From contig NZ_BDCG01000011.1 of the NCBI RefSeq assembly GCF_001613385.1, positions 59,077 through 123,076 on the forward strand: 64,000 nt of DNA, read 5' to 3'. This document shows positions 19,779 through 29,485 of the stretch, piece by piece. The DNA comes from Nocardia flavorosea NBRC 108225 (GTDB lineage: Bacteria; Actinomycetota; Actinomycetes; Mycobacteriales; Mycobacteriaceae). The position numbers were made by a program, and so were the translations under genes. The notes under the pieces were generated by a model. That model did no database searches. It was given only the letters and a program-made list of their open reading frames with translations, and was not told the origin of the DNA. Numbering within the stretch: the first letter of the stretch is position 1; every line of letters starts with the position of its first letter.

Positions 19779-21254
19779 TTATTCGCTGGGTGCGACCCAT
19801 TCACGTGCGGCGCGCAGCCGGCGCATGGATTCTTCCCGGCCGAGCAGTTCCATGGATTCGTAGAGGGGTGGGCTGATATGCGATCCGGTGACCGCGACCC
19901 GTACCGGCGCGAACGCTTTTCTGGGTTTCAGCTCGAGCCGCTCGATAAGTGCCGTCTTCAGCGCTTCTTCTATTTCGGCGGCGGTCCATGTGGCGAGTGG
20001 TTCGAGTGCGTCGACGGTCGCGTCCAGAACCGGCCGGCTGCCTTCGCCGAGGTTTTTCTTTCCGGCTGCCGGGTCGATTGCGAAGTCGGCGGCGGGGGCG
20101 AACAGGAATCGGAGCAGATCCCAGGCGTCGGCGAGTACCACTATTCGGGTCTGAACGAGTTCGGCGGCTTCGGCGAATACTTTTTCGTCGATTTCTTCAC
20201 CGATATATCCGTGCCGGACGAAGTATTCGTGCAACCGTCCAGCGAAATCGGCGGGGGCGAGCATCCGGATATGTTCGGCGTTGATCGCGTCGGCTTTTTT
20301 CTGGTCGAAGCGGGCCGGGTTCGAGTTGACTTTGGAGATGTCGAAGGCGGCGATCATCTCGTCCAAGGTGAACACATCGTGGTCGTCGGCAATGCTCCAG
20401 CCGAGCAGTGCTAGATAATTCAGCAAACCTTCGGGGACGAAGCCGCGGTCGCGGTGCAGGAACAGGTTGGATTCGGGGTCGCGTTTGGAGAGTTTCTTGT
20501 TGCCCTGCCCCATCACGAAGGGCAGGTGACCGAATTCCGGGGTGAAATCGGTGACGCCGATACGCCGCAGCGCCGCATAGAGGGCGAGCTGGCGCGGAGT
20601 GGAGGACAGCAGGTCTTCGCCGCGCAACACGTGGGTGATTCGCTGGGTCGCGTCGTCGACCGGGTTGACCAGCGTGTAGAGCGGGTCGCCGGTGCCGCGG
20701 GTGAGCGCGAAATCGGGGACGGTGCCCGCTTTGAAGGTGGTCTCGCCGCGTACGAGATCGTTCCATGTGAGATCGATATCGGGCATACGCAGCCGGACCA
20801 CGGCACCGCGACCGGCGGCTTTGTATTCGGCGATCTGTTCGGGCGTGAGGTCGCGGTCGTAATTATCGTAGCCGAGTTTCGGATCACGTCCGGCCGCACG
20901 GTGACGTTCTTCGACTTCTGCTGGCGTGGAAAAGGATTCGTAGGCTTCACCGGCTTCCAGCAGTTTCCGCACCACGTCGAGGTGGATATCGCGGCGCTGC
21001 GATTGCCGGTACGGCGCATAGGGGCCGCCGATTTCGGGGCCCTCGTCCCATTCGAGGCCGAGCCAGCGCAATGCGTCCAAGAGCGCCAGATACGATTCCT
21101 CGGAATCCCGTGCGGCATCGGTGTCTTCGATTCGGAAGACGAAGGTTCCGCCGTGATGTTTGGCGTAGGCCCAGTTGAACAGCGCGGTGCGGATGAGCCC
21201 GACATGCGGTGTTCCGGTGGGCGACGGGCAGAAACGGACCCGTACGTTTGTCAT
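19779..21254 (-). CDS. gltX: Glutamate--tRNA ligase
   Basis: GluRS charges tRNA-Glu and, in bacteria without GlnRS, also tRNA-Gln. The 491-residue protein shows the class I signatures: [21 protein letters not shown] (HIGH motif as HVGL) and the KMSKS loop as [14 protein letters not shown]. The anticodon-binding helical domain follows. The ATG at 21254 ([14 protein letters not shown]) has AGAGAG just upstream; a longer frame upstream overlaps the FAH gene and is rejected. Both of its tRNA substrates are encoded just downstream on the same strand. Confidence 0.96.
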   Translation of the reverse strand: MTNVRVRFCPSPTGTPHVGLIRTALFNWAYAKHHGGTFVFRIEDTDAARDSEESYLALLDALRWLGLEWDEGPEIGGPYAPYRQSQRRDIHLDVVRKLLEAGEAYESFSTPAEVEERHRAAGRDPKLGYDNYDRDLTPEQIAEYKAAGRGAVVRLRMPDIDLTWNDLVRGETTFKAGTVPDFALTRGTGDPLYTLVNPVDDATQRITHVLRGEDLLSSTPRQLALYAALRRIGVTDFTPEFGHLPFVMGQGNKKLSKRDPESNLFLHRDRGFVPEGLLNYLALLGWSIADDHDVFTLDEMIAAFDISKVNSNPARFDQKKADAINAEHIRMLAPADFAGRLHEYFVRHGYIGEEIDEKVFAEAAELVQTRIVVLADAWDLLRFLFAPAADFAIDPAAGKKNLGEGSRPVLDATVDALEPLATWTAAEIEEALKTALIERLELKPRKAFAPVRVAVTGSHISPPLYESMELLGREESMRRLRAAREWVAPSE

Positions 21255-21267
21255 GTCTCTCTTTCGT

Positions 21268-22029
21268 TCAGCGTTTGGCGGCAACAGGATTGGTGAGTGT
21301 TCCGATTCCGGCGACGGTCACCGAGACGCTCTGACCGTCTTTCATCGGGCCGACACCTTCGGGTGTGCCGGTGAGGATCACGTCACCGGGCAGCAGGGTC
21401 ATCACCCGGGTCACCCATTCGATGATTTCCGGAATATCGTGCAGCAGTAGCGATGTGGTGCTGCGCTGCTTCACTTCGCCGTCGAGTTCGGTGGTGAGCT
21501 CGAGGTCGGCCGGATCCAGTTCCGTTTCGATCCAGGGGCCGAGCGGGCAGAAGGTGTCGTACCCCTTGGCCCGCGTCCATTGTCCGTCCTGGGCCTGCTG
21601 ATCGCGGGCGGTGACGTCGTTGGCGACGGTGTAGCCGAGGATCACGTCCTTGGCGCGGGCCGCGGCGACGTCCTTGCAGGGGCGCCCGATCACGACCGCC
21701 AGCTCGCCTTCGAAGTCGACCCGGGAGGAGTTGGGCGGCAGCTGGATGGGCACGTTCGGCCCGATGATGGAGGTGTTGGGTTTGATGAAGATCACCGGTT
21801 CCTCCGGTGCCTGTCCTCCGAATTCGGCGGCGTGCGCCGCGTAGTTCTTGCCGATGCAGATCACCTTGCTGGCCAGGATGGGGGCGAGCAGGCGGATATC
21901 GGCCAGCGGCCAGCTACGGCCGGTGAACGTCGGAGTACCGAATGGGTGTTCGGCGATTTCTTTGGCGGTCTCGCCGTCGATGGCGACGAAAGCGACCCCG
22001 TCGGGGCTGGCAACTCGACCTAGACGCAT
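21268..22029 (-). CDS. Fumarylacetoacetate hydrolase family protein
   Basis: A 253-residue FAH-fold protein, the counterpart of Rv2993c. The family hydrolyses or isomerises/decarboxylates beta-keto or dioic acids with a divalent metal. Metal-binding residues lie in [12 protein letters not shown]; other signatures are [39 protein letters not shown] and [17 protein letters not shown]. It precedes gltX by 13 bp on the same strand, so they form one transcript. The substrate is unknown; homologues include oxaloacetate decarboxylases and aromatic catabolic hydrolases. Confidence 0.88.
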   Translation of the reverse strand: MRLGRVASPDGVAFVAIDGETAKEIAEHPFGTPTFTGRSWPLADIRLLAPILASKVICIGKNYAAHAAEFGGQAPEEPVIFIKPNTSIIGPNVPIQLPPNSSRVDFEGELAVVIGRPCKDVAAARAKDVILGYTVANDVTARDQQAQDGQWTRAKGYDTFCPLGPWIETELDPADLELTTELDGEVKQRSTTSLLLHDIPEIIEWVTRVMTLLPGDVILTGTPEGVGPMKDGQSVSVTVAGIGTLTNPVAAKR

Positions 22030-22216
22030 GCCCGAAGTCTATCCAGCCGGGTTCACCAGCCCGAATGCGCCCGACCGGTCGGCATGTGGGCCGGTGAAAA
22101 GCGTGACACCGCCTGGTACAACCGCACCCGGCAGGTGTACGGTGACCGAGAGTTCAGGATTTGAGAAGCACTTCCCATATATTGAGATGTGCTGCTGTAT
22201 TCCGAGATGGGGAACT

Positions 22217-23443
22217 ATGGCACACAGTTCACCGGCGGCCGCCCGAGCCGCCGAGCCGGGACGCCGGCCGCGACCGGTCTCCCCCGCACGCCGCTGGCTC
22301 ATGCTCGCCCTCGGGGTGTTCGCCCAGACCGCGAGCGCGATCTTCGTCCACGGCGTCCCATTCCTGCTGCCGGCACTCACCGCGGGCGGTATGCCGCTGC
22401 CGACGGCCGGTCTGCTGGTCGCGCTGCCGACGGTGGGACTGTGCTGCACCCTCATCGCCTGGGGCTACCTGGTGGACCGGCTCGGTGAACGCATCGCACT
22501 GGTGGCCGGACCGCTGATCATGTGCGCCGCCGGTACCGCGGCCGCCTTCACGACGAGCTATCCCCTCCTCGGAGTGCTGTTGTTCCTCGGCGGTATGGGC
22601 GCCGCCAGTACCAACGGTGCCAGCGGCCGGGTGATCGTCGGCTGGTTCCCGCCCGAACGGCGCGGCCTGGCGATGGGTATCCGGCAGACCGGTCAGCCGA
22701 TCGGGGTGGGTATCGGCGCGCTGTCCATTCCGCTGGTCGCCGACAGTGCCGGGGTCGCTCCGGCGTTGTTCGTGCCGGCGGTCCTCGCGAGTCTGGCGGC
22801 CGTGGGCTGTCTGCTCGGCATAGTCGACCCGCCCCGCCCGTCACGCGCGGAGTCCACCGGCGCCAACCCGTACCGCGCCGGTGGCACTCTCTGGCGTATC
22901 CACGGAGTGTCCATCCTGCTGGTCATCCCGCAGGGCACTGTCTGGACCTTCGCACTGTTGTGGTTGCACCGCGATATCGGATGGTCGCTGGCCGCCGCCG
23001 GCGCCCTCGTCACCGGCACGCAGGTACTCGGCGCGCTGGGCCGGATCGGTGCGGGCGCCTGGTCCGACCGCGTCGGCAGCCGGATGCGCCCACTGCGCCT
23101 GATCGCTGTCGCCGCGGTCGCCACCATGGCACTACTGGCCTTGACCGCCTGGACCGAATGGTGGTGGGCTGCCATACCGCTGATGGTGATCGCCTCGGTG
23201 GTCTCGGTGTCCGACAACGGGTTGGCCTTCACCGCCATCGCGGAACTCGCCGGTCCTTATTGGAGCGGTCGCGGCCTCGGTATCCAGAACACCGGCCAGA
23301 ACCTGATGATCGCTGCCGTACCGCCGGTCTTCGGCGGCCTGATCACCGCTTCCGGATTCCCCGCAGCCTATTTGGCGGCGGCGGTCTTGGCCGCGGCAGC
23401 CGTCCCGCTGGTGCCATCGAGTTCGGAGAATTTCCCGAAGTAG
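22217..23443 (+). CDS. MFS transporter (Rv2994-like)
   Basis: A 408-residue major facilitator transporter with about 12 membrane helices. Typical signatures are the loop 2-3 motif YLVDRLGERIAL, a GxxG-rich helix GGMGAASTNGASGRVIVGWF and the loop 8-9 repeat GAWSDRVGSRMRPLRL. The ATG at 22217 was chosen because it follows GATGGGGA and the protein then starts close to the first helix; the frame is open upstream but unlike a transporter. It is divergent from the FAH gene, the same arrangement as in M. tuberculosis. Substrate unknown. Confidence 0.85.
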   Translation: MAHSSPAAARAAEPGRRPRPVSPARRWLMLALGVFAQTASAIFVHGVPFLLPALTAGGMPLPTAGLLVALPTVGLCCTLIAWGYLVDRLGERIALVAGPLIMCAAGTAAAFTTSYPLLGVLLFLGGMGAASTNGASGRVIVGWFPPERRGLAMGIRQTGQPIGVGIGALSIPLVADSAGVAPALFVPAVLASLAAVGCLLGIVDPPRPSRAESTGANPYRAGGTLWRIHGVSILLVIPQGTVWTFALLWLHRDIGWSLAAAGALVTGTQVLGALGRIGAGAWSDRVGSRMRPLRLIAVAAVATMALLALTAWTEWWWAAIPLMVIASVVSVSDNGLAFTAIAELAGPYWSGRGLGIQNTGQNLMIAAVPPVFGGLITASGFPAAYLAAAVLAAAAVPLVPSSSENFPK

Positions 23444-23575
23444 GCGGACCGCTGCCCACCGAAAAGCACGTCGGCGACCACTACGCGAGAGGGCGCAGTC
23501 GGCCAGGCGGGTTCCGGTTGCTCCCACAGGTCGGCAGGTCCGCAGAGCAGGAACCCGGACGGCTGTCCGAACCGC

Positions 23576-24178
23576 TCAGATATCGACGAGAACCGCAGGG
23601 TCGAAACTCACTCGGATCGTCGAATCGACCTCGACGTCGGCAGCGAATTCACTACCTTCGACAACGACGGGACCCCACCGGTAGGTACTTCCGTCCAGAA
23701 TTCCACGGTGAACACGAACCTTCGACTGGTGCTCGACTATCCAGTACTGCGGAATACCCAGCGCCGCATACTCACTCACCTTCCGAACCCTGTCGGTGCG
23801 CTCGCTACCGCTGCCGGGTGAGACCACCTCGACCACCAGCAGGAGATCGATACCGGGGATGAGTTTCGGCGATCCGTCCGAGATCACAGACCGCGCGATA
23901 TCGTAGGGGACCACGGCGATATCCGGCTTCCGAACACCCGCCGGTGTGCTGATCTCCCACTCTCCCCCATCGCAAACGATCACGGGGGCTTCGCCGAACG
24001 CACCCTCGATGATCCGGGACAGCCTGCGCGCGATCCAGTTGTGCCGTGCCCCCGCTGCCACCTCGACCAACCACCCGTCTTCGAGTTCGAACCCCTTACC
24101 GTCTTCCGGCAAGTCGTATAGATCCAGCACTGTGTACGGGCCGAAGCCTGCGTCACAGGTGGCATGCCACGCGGTCAT
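23576..24178 (-). CDS. Uma2 family endonuclease-like protein
   Basis: A 200-residue Uma2 (DUF820) protein, a PD-(D/E)XK-fold family that is common in actinobacteria and cyanobacteria and of unclear role. Characteristic blocks are DGWLVEVAAGARHNWIARRL, VRKPDIAVVPYDIA with the conserved PD, LLLVVEVVSPGSGSERTDR (the E of the active site followed by the SPxS motif) and RVRKVSEYAALGIPQYWIV with the K and YWIV. The start at 24178 (MTAWHATCDAGF) fits the fold. It interrupts the conserved core between the MFS gene and leuB and may be a recent insertion. Confidence 0.85.
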   Translation of the reverse strand: MTAWHATCDAGFGPYTVLDLYDLPEDGKGFELEDGWLVEVAAGARHNWIARRLSRIIEGAFGEAPVIVCDGGEWEISTPAGVRKPDIAVVPYDIARSVISDGSPKLIPGIDLLLVVEVVSPGSGSERTDRVRKVSEYAALGIPQYWIVEHQSKVRVHRGILDGSTYRWGPVVVEGSEFAADVEVDSTIRVSFDPAVLVDI

Positions 24179-24284
24179 GCTGCCTCCAAGTGCTCGGGCC
24201 GTCCATCGGGGATACGCCCAGGTACCCCCGATAGTATCGGAGACGCACAGCGATTTCGTTGCCGAAAAGTACGAAACTTCCAGG

Positions 24285-25292
24285 TCAGACCGCTGCGGCG
24301 ATCCGGTCGCCGATCTCGGTGGTGGAGGCGGTGCCGGTGCGACCCGACAGATCCTTGGCGACCGCGTCCTGGATGCGGGCAGCGGCCGCGGTTTCGCCCT
24401 TGTGCTCCAGCAGCAGACCCACCGAGAGGATGGCGGCGGTCGGGTCGGCCTTGGACTGGCCGGCAATATCGGGGGCGCTGCCGTGGACCGGTTCGAACAT
24501 GCTCGGGTTGGTGCCGGTGGCGTCGATATTGCCGCTGGCGGCCAGGCCGATACCACCGCTCACCGCGGCGGCGAGATCGGTGATGATATCGCCGAAGAGG
24601 TTGTCGGTGACGATCACGTCGAAGCGGGCGGGATCGTTGACCATATGGATGGTGGCGGCGTCGATGTGCTGGTAGGCGACCTCGACTTCGGGGAACTCGG
24701 CGCCCACCGCGTCCACCGTGCGCTGCCACAGCGAACCGGCGAAGGCCAGCACGTTGGTCTTGTGCACGAGGGTGAGGTGCTTGCGCCGGGTCTGCGCCTT
24801 GGCGAAGGCGTAGCGGACGACGCGTTCGACGCCGAACCGGGTGTTGGTGCTGACCTCGGTCGCGACCTCGTGCGGGGTGTCGACGCGGATAGCGCCACCG
24901 GTGCCGGTGTAGGGGCCCTCGGTGCCCTCGCGCACGACCACGAAGTCGATCTCCGGGCTCCCGGCGAGCGGGCTGCCGACGCCCGGGTACAGCTTGGAGG
25001 GCCGCAGGTTGACGTGGTGGTCGAGCGCGAATCGGGTGCGCAGCAGCAGGCCCCGTTCGAGGAGGCCGCTGGGTACGGACGGGTCGCCGATCGCGCCGAG
25101 CAGGATCGCGTCGTGCTGTTTCAGTTCCGGCAGCACCGATTCCGGCAGGATCTCGCCGGTGGCGTGGTAGCGCTTGGCACCGAGATCGTATTCGGTGCGT
25201 TCGACGCCGGATAGTACCACATCGAGCACTTTGAGCGCCTCGGCGACGACCTCCGGGCCGATACCGTCACCGGGGATCACGGCGAGCTTCAT
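24285..25292 (-). CDS. leuB: 3-isopropylmalate dehydrogenase
   Basis: LeuB oxidises and decarboxylates 3-isopropylmalate to 2-ketoisocaproate using NAD+. The 335-residue protein has the start [20 protein letters not shown], the [12 protein letters not shown] block, the catalytic Lys/Tyr region [20 protein letters not shown], the Asp cluster [19 protein letters not shown] and [13 protein letters not shown]. The ATG at 25292 is the family start. It lies downstream of serA on the same strand (308-bp gap), the order seen in M. tuberculosis. Confidence 0.95.
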   Translation of the reverse strand: MKLAVIPGDGIGPEVVAEALKVLDVVLSGVERTEYDLGAKRYHATGEILPESVLPELKQHDAILLGAIGDPSVPSGLLERGLLLRTRFALDHHVNLRPSKLYPGVGSPLAGSPEIDFVVVREGTEGPYTGTGGAIRVDTPHEVATEVSTNTRFGVERVVRYAFAKAQTRRKHLTLVHKTNVLAFAGSLWQRTVDAVGAEFPEVEVAYQHIDAATIHMVNDPARFDVIVTDNLFGDIITDLAAAVSGGIGLAASGNIDATGTNPSMFEPVHGSAPDIAGQSKADPTAAILSVGLLLEHKGETAAAARIQDAVAKDLSGRTGTASTTEIGDRIAAAV

Positions 25293-25600
25293 GACAACCA
25301 CGCTTTCTGGATACGACGTGCCGCGAGCGGTCGCGGCCGGCGGGCCGGGTGGCCGCCGCTGGGACAGTGATTCTGCGCCGTACGCCCGGGTAGGTGACAC
25401 CCGGGCGGATTCACACGACGCTGTGCGCCTTACCTCGATGTGGGCGAGTCCGGGCCAGAGTGGGTACCGGAGCGTCACCACCCAGGGCCCTCACCCCATC
25501 GGACACCGCATGAGCGAACCGGAGCCGGCGGCGACAGCCCTGCCTGGACACGCAGGCCCTCGCCTTCGCCCATCGAACACCGCGGCGGCGCACCGCTACA
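25293..25600. other. Intergenic region between serA and leuB
   Basis: 308 bp with no credible gene. It could hold the leuB promoter and an LtbR operator, but I cannot identify either by eye. No leader peptide with leucine codons is apparent. Confidence 0.35.
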
Positions 25601-27199
25601 TCAGAACAGGTCGACCAGCGCGACCTTGCCGGCGCCCACGGCGGCCGCGATTTCGGCCCGCACCGATTCGGGGACCTCCTTGTTGACCCGCAACACCACG
25701 GTGGCGCCTTCCTTGTTGGCGTCCTGGGTGAGCTGGGCGGCGAGGATATCGATCTCGGCGGCGCCCAGGGCGGTCCCGACCTTGCCCAGTGCGCCCGGCT
25801 GATCCTCGTAGTTGAGGACGGCCAGGTTGATGCCCTCGGCGCGCATATCGTAGTTGCGGCCGTTGATGTTGACGATCTTCTCGACCTGGGCCGGTTCGGT
25901 GAGCGCGCCGGCAACATTGATGGTGCGTCCGTCACCGAAGACCGCACGCAGATCCACCAGGCTGCGGTGGCTGGGGCTTTCGGTGACCGTGGTGACCTCC
26001 GCGCTGATCCCGCGGTCCTGCGCGAGCGCCGGGGCGTTGACGAAGGTGACCTGATCGTCGACGTGAGCGGAGAACACACCGCGCAGCGCGGCCAGTTGCA
26101 GCACCTCGACCTCCGAGGCGGCCAGCTCACCGCGGACCTGCACCTCGAGGCTCACCGGCAGTTCGTCGGCCAGCGCACCCAGCAGCGCACCCTGTTTGCG
26201 GACCAGGTCCAGCCAGGGCGCCACTTCGTCGCCGACGACGCCGCCGGTGACGTTCACCGCGCCGGGTACGAACTCGCCGGCCAGGGCCAGCAGTACGGAT
26301 TTCGCCACATCGGTACCGGCCCGGTCCTGCGCTTCGCTGGTGGAGGCACCCAGATGCGGGGTCACCACGACCTGCGGCAGTTCGAACAGCGGGCTGTCGG
26401 TGCAGGGCTCGGTTTCGTACACATCGATACCGGCGGCCCGCACATGGCCGGACTTGATGGCCTCGGCCAACGCGGCCTCGTCCACCAGGCCACCGCGCGC
26501 GGCGTTGACGATGATCACACCCGGCTTGGTCTTGGCGATCGATTCCTTGCCGAGCAGGCCCTTGGTCTCCGGGGTCTTCGGCAAGTGGATGGAGATGAGA
26601 TCGGCGCGCTCCAGCACCTCGTCCAGGGTGAGCAGTTCGATCCCGAGCTGGGCAGCACGCGCCGGGGAGACGTAGGGGTCGTAGGCGACGACCTTGGTTT
26701 CGAAGGCGGCGAGGCGCGCGGCGAACAGCTGCCCGATCCGGCCGAGCCCGATCACGCCGACCGTTTTGCCGAAGATCTCCACGCCGTTGAAGCTGCTGCG
26801 CTTCCAGGTGTGCTCACGCAGGGTGGCGTCGGCGGCCGGGATCTGGCGGGCCGCGCTCAACATCAGCGTGACGGCATGTTCGGCGGCGGTGTGGATATTG
26901 GAGGTGGGCGCGTTGACGACCATGACACCGCGTTCGGTGGCGGCGGGGACGTCGACATTGTCCAGGCCGACCCCGGCCCGGGCGACGATTTTCAGGTTCT
27001 TGCCGGCCTCGAGGACTTCGGCGTCGACGGTGGTGGCGGACCGCACGAGCAGCGCGTCGGCCTCCGGCACCGCCGCCAGCAGGGCGGGCCGGTCCGGGCC
27101 GTCGACCCATCGGACCTCGACACCGTCACCGAGCGCATCGACGGTCGACTGGGCGAGCTTGTCGGCGATCAGAACTACAGGACGGCCTGCTTGGCTCAC
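25601..27199 (-). CDS. serA: D-3-phosphoglycerate dehydrogenase
   Basis: SerA oxidises 3-phosphoglycerate with NAD+ as the first step of serine synthesis. The 532-residue protein is of the long type: substrate- and NAD-binding domains (GVIGLGRIGQLFAARLAAF near residue 150; catalytic HLPKTPETKGL, NAARGGLVDEAAL, TPHLGASTSEAQDRAG), then the intervening domain and a C-terminal ACT domain that senses serine (INLAVLNYEDQPGALGKVG). The GTG at 27199 has AGGAGA about 8 bases upstream. It sits before leuB as in mycobacteria. Confidence 0.96.
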   Translation of the reverse strand: MSQAGRPVVLIADKLAQSTVDALGDGVEVRWVDGPDRPALLAAVPEADALLVRSATTVDAEVLEAGKNLKIVARAGVGLDNVDVPAATERGVMVVNAPTSNIHTAAEHAVTLMLSAARQIPAADATLREHTWKRSSFNGVEIFGKTVGVIGLGRIGQLFAARLAAFETKVVAYDPYVSPARAAQLGIELLTLDEVLERADLISIHLPKTPETKGLLGKESIAKTKPGVIIVNAARGGLVDEAALAEAIKSGHVRAAGIDVYETEPCTDSPLFELPQVVVTPHLGASTSEAQDRAGTDVAKSVLLALAGEFVPGAVNVTGGVVGDEVAPWLDLVRKQGALLGALADELPVSLEVQVRGELAASEVEVLQLAALRGVFSAHVDDQVTFVNAPALAQDRGISAEVTTVTESPSHRSLVDLRAVFGDGRTINVAGALTEPAQVEKIVNINGRNYDMRAEGINLAVLNYEDQPGALGKVGTALGAAEIDILAAQLTQDANKEGATVVLRVNKEVPESVRAEIAAAVGAGKVALVDLF

Positions 27200-27602
27200 G
27201 GTGGGGTTCTCCTGGATGAGGGGGACGGCCAGTTGACGCGGCCAAGCTTAGTTCCAGCGGATCGGGCGGTGTCCCGCCCCCTCGTGGTCACCGCCCACGT
27301 ACCCGCCACAACCAGCACCGAGTGCGGTGGACGGGTGGGCGGAATCACGCTCTCCGGGTTCTCGAGGCGGTTGTGCAAGGGTCGCCCCGAGTTCTTGTAT
27401 GGACGTGTTCTCTCGCGGCGGAAGTACTCGCAGACCGGGCTCGCGAGCCGGGAGGACGGGCGCAATCAACCTTCAGCACCTGCAGGAGTGATCGCGGCCG
27501 GAAGCGGCGCGACTGTGCAGCGCATTCGGAGACCGGGATACGGCCGGGGATCACGCGGGGGCAGTTTCCGGGCCGGAGACGTAGTGCCCCTAAAAGACGG
27601 AG
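27200..27602. other. Intergenic region upstream of serA
   Basis: About 400 bp between the serA start and the end of the cold-shock gene, both leftward. It should contain the serA promoter. I see no gene and no riboswitch that I recognise. Confidence 0.35.
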
Positions 27603-27630
27603 GGGCCCCGCACCGTGTGGTGCGGGGCCC
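27603..27630 (-). terminator. Terminator of the cold-shock gene
   Basis: A perfect 12-bp stem (GGGCCCCGCACC with GGTGCGGGGCCC) and a 4-base loop. In the minus direction it is followed by CTCCGTCTTTT, a classic intrinsic terminator, 20 bp after the cold-shock stop codon. Confidence 0.9.
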
Positions 27631-27649
27631 TGTCATTTCGTCACATCAC

Positions 27650-27853
27650 TTAGATGGAGCGAACATCCTGAGCCTGCGGACCCTTCTGGCCCTGCCCGAT
27701 CTCGAACTCCACCCGCTGTCCCTCTTCGAGGGTCCGGAAGCCGGAGCCGGCGACTGCCGAGTAATGCACGAAGACGTCAGGTCCGCCCCCGTCTTGCGCG
27801 ATAAAGCCGAAGCCCTTCTCGCTGTTGAACCACTTCACGCTGCCTTGAGCCAT
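27650..27853 (-). CDS. Cold-shock protein, CspA family
   Basis: A 67-residue single-domain RNA chaperone. It has both RNA-binding motifs, KGFGFIAQ (RNP1) and DVFVHYSAV (RNP2), and begins [17 protein letters not shown], the pattern of actinobacterial CspA. Cold-shock proteins melt RNA structure and bind single-stranded nucleic acid. It is followed by a strong terminator and preceded by a region without genes, so it is a single-gene unit. Which of several paralogues it is cannot be said. Confidence 0.95.
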   Translation of the reverse strand: MAQGSVKWFNSEKGFGFIAQDGGGPDVFVHYSAVAGSGFRTLEEGQRVEFEIGQGQKGPQAQDVRSI

Positions 27854-28197
27854 GTTACTTACTTCATACTTTCTGTTGCGAGCCAGCCGGATCTCGGTCG
27901 ATCCGCCTGATCTCTATGACAACGATGCCATGTCGCGGGAAGTTCCGGCACCTCGAAAACCGCTCATTGTGAGGCAGAACGCGGTGATATCGCGCACGAT
28001 ATGACCAGCACGGTGGCGCTCGTCTCCCCATTCCTGCGGAACCCGGGGTCGTCCCGGGGAAACCCCGTAGTTCCAAGGGATGATTTCCGCGAAAATCGGT
28101 GACATACCGGCACGGATTGCGCGAGGGTGAGGGCTCTATCGCCGATTCGGCGCGGATTCCCTTGCCGCGCCACGGCTGGAGTTCGAGAGGATACGAA
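27854..28197. other. Upstream region of the cold-shock gene and the HRD-repeat gene
   Basis: A 344-bp gap between divergent genes. Cold-shock genes often have long 5' untranslated leaders that control translation, and such a leader may lie here on the minus strand. I cannot define it. No gene is seen. Confidence 0.35.
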
Positions 28198-28539
28198 GTG
28201 TTCCGCACGAAACGAACGTTCACGGCCCGCCGGGTCGTCATCGCGGGCGCCATTGCCCTACTGCCCATGGCGGCGCTCGCCGCCCCCGCCGCAGCAGCTC
28301 CCGCGGCCCCCGCCCCCGGATATACCGAAGTCGACCGGGACCATCATCGGGATCGCGACCGGCACTGGGATCGCGACCGGCACTGGGATCGGGATCGCGA
28401 CCGGCACCGGGACCGCGACCGGCACTGGGACCGCGACCACCATCGTGACCGGCACTGGGACCGCGGCCATCATCACGGCTGGGACGATCCGGCGGACTGG
28501 TTCCGCCATATTCTGCGCGGAACATTCGGCAGCAGCTGA
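28198..28539 (+). CDS. Secreted His/Asp/Arg-repeat protein
   Basis: A 113-residue protein with a signal peptide of about 33 residues (basic start, then VVIAGAIALLPMAALAAPA). Residues about 46-92 are tandem degenerate units of four to six residues built from HRDRDRHWDRD. The end is non-repetitive (PADWFRHILRGTFGSS). The GTG at 28198 has GAGAGGA 8 bases upstream. The repeat is coded by near-identical 18-bp units (GACCGGCACTGGGATCGC). Many His next to Asp suggests metal binding outside the cell, but no family is recognised; function unknown. Confidence 0.75.
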   Translation: MFRTKRTFTARRVVIAGAIALLPMAALAAPAAAAPAAPAPGYTEVDRDHHRDRDRHWDRDRHWDRDRDRHRDRDRHWDRDHHRDRHWDRGHHHGWDDPADWFRHILRGTFGSS

Positions 28540-28763
28540 GCGCGGACGGGCCCGCATTCCGAATTCGCCGGGATGCGGGCCCGGATTTTCTTCTCCGCAG
28601 CGAGGGAACGAGACGGCGATATCCCGATCGGATTCACCGTTCTCGCGCCCGGACACGCTGGTGCGCAGTACCTTCGAAAATACCGGGCCTGGTTCACGCG
28701 CCACGGTTACGCCCAGAGCGTAATCGGTGTCGACCGCCACGGCCGCGAATCTAGGCTCGACCC

Positions 28764-29132
28764 ATGACCGAGCCGCGCAGATTGATCGCAATCCCCGGTG
28801 GCAAGGACGAGCCACCGCGCCGGCAGCCCGCCGAGGAACCCGAACCATTGTGGCGCGAGGTGCTCGGCAGCCGGTTACGCGCCCTGCGCACCGATCAGCG
28901 TGAAACCCTCGCGGAAACCGCGCAGCGGGCCGGGATCTCGCCGCAATATCTTTCCGAGGTCGAACGCGGCCGCAAGGAACCCTCGAGCGAGATGATCGCC
29001 GCATTGGCCGGCGCCCTCGGCACATCCCTCGGTGCACTCACCGAACAGGTCGCCCACGAACTCCGCTTCCGGCGGCGCCCCGCCGCCGAGCGGCCCGGCG
29101 CCGCGCAGGTGCCTGTGTTGCGCGCCGCCTGA
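28764..29132 (+). CDS. ClgR/PopR-like XRE regulator
   Basis: A 122-residue helix-turn-helix protein of the Cro/C1 type. The HTH is SRLRALRTDQRETLAETAQR, then AGISPQYLSEVERGRKEPSS, the same SEVERGRKE recognition block as ClgR and PopR, the actinobacterial activators of clp genes. A basic tail follows. In Streptomyces PopR is encoded beside clpP3clpP4 and activates them; this gene is convergent with a clpP3/clpP4-like pair 0.4-1.8 kb to the right, so the same role is likely. The end of the gene overlaps an uncertain antisense frame. Confidence 0.8.
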   Translation: MTEPRRLIAIPGGKDEPPRRQPAEEPEPLWREVLGSRLRALRTDQRETLAETAQRAGISPQYLSEVERGRKEPSSEMIAALAGALGTSLGALTEQVAHELRFRRRPAAERPGAAQVPVLRAA

Positions 29133-29138
29133 CCCCGA

Positions 29139-29404
29139 TCACCACCGCCGGCGACGCAACCGGCGCGATCCGAGACGGCTGTGCCGACGCCCGGCCGAAC
29201 GGGCCGGTTCCGCGAGAGCGGCGATCCGGGTGTGCTGCTCGATCGGCCGGTAATGGGAACGGAGAAACGGGCCGACGCCGGCACAAGTTCCTGATGGGCG
29301 GCGGCCTCGCGAACCGCGTCGGCGACGGCAGCGAAATCCTTGCGCAGGATCTTGGAGTGGTTGCCGGCAACCTCGGCGCTGATCGTGATATCGGTATCGC
29401 TCAC
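29139..29404 (-). CDS. Small uncertain reading frame after clpP, possibly frameshifted or a remnant
   Basis: From a GTG at 29404 the sequence reads MSDTDITISAEVAGNHSKIL, then KDFAAVADAVREAAAHQELV and ASARFSVPITGRSSST, which looks like real protein. It resembles the last part of a thioesterase or lipase-like domain (NHSKIL near a hydrolase His), but I cannot assign it. The same frame then runs antisense over the XRE gene to 28895. A change of frame near 29230 would instead give a short basic tail ending at 29139, just beyond the XRE stop. The ribosome binding site is weak. It may be a gene remnant. Confidence 0.4.
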
Positions 29405-29485
29405 CGCCGGCGCGGTGCCGTCGACCGGACCATGCGGCGCCGAGCCGAGGTGGTCGACGCGGCACCGCTTCCAGCCGCGCCGTGG

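Noticed and set aside
21848..22216. An upstream start for the MFS gene (longer N-terminus)
   Set aside because: The extension overlaps the divergent FAH gene and lacks transporter sequence; the ATG at 22217 has a better ribosome binding site.
25967..27910. A 647-residue plus frame over serA and the cold-shock gene
   Set aside because: Antisense to two well-supported genes; composition is that of an antisense frame.
28895..29404. Full 169-residue minus frame over the XRE gene
   Set aside because: The part beyond about 29230 is antisense to the XRE gene and looks like shadow; only the first half looks coding.
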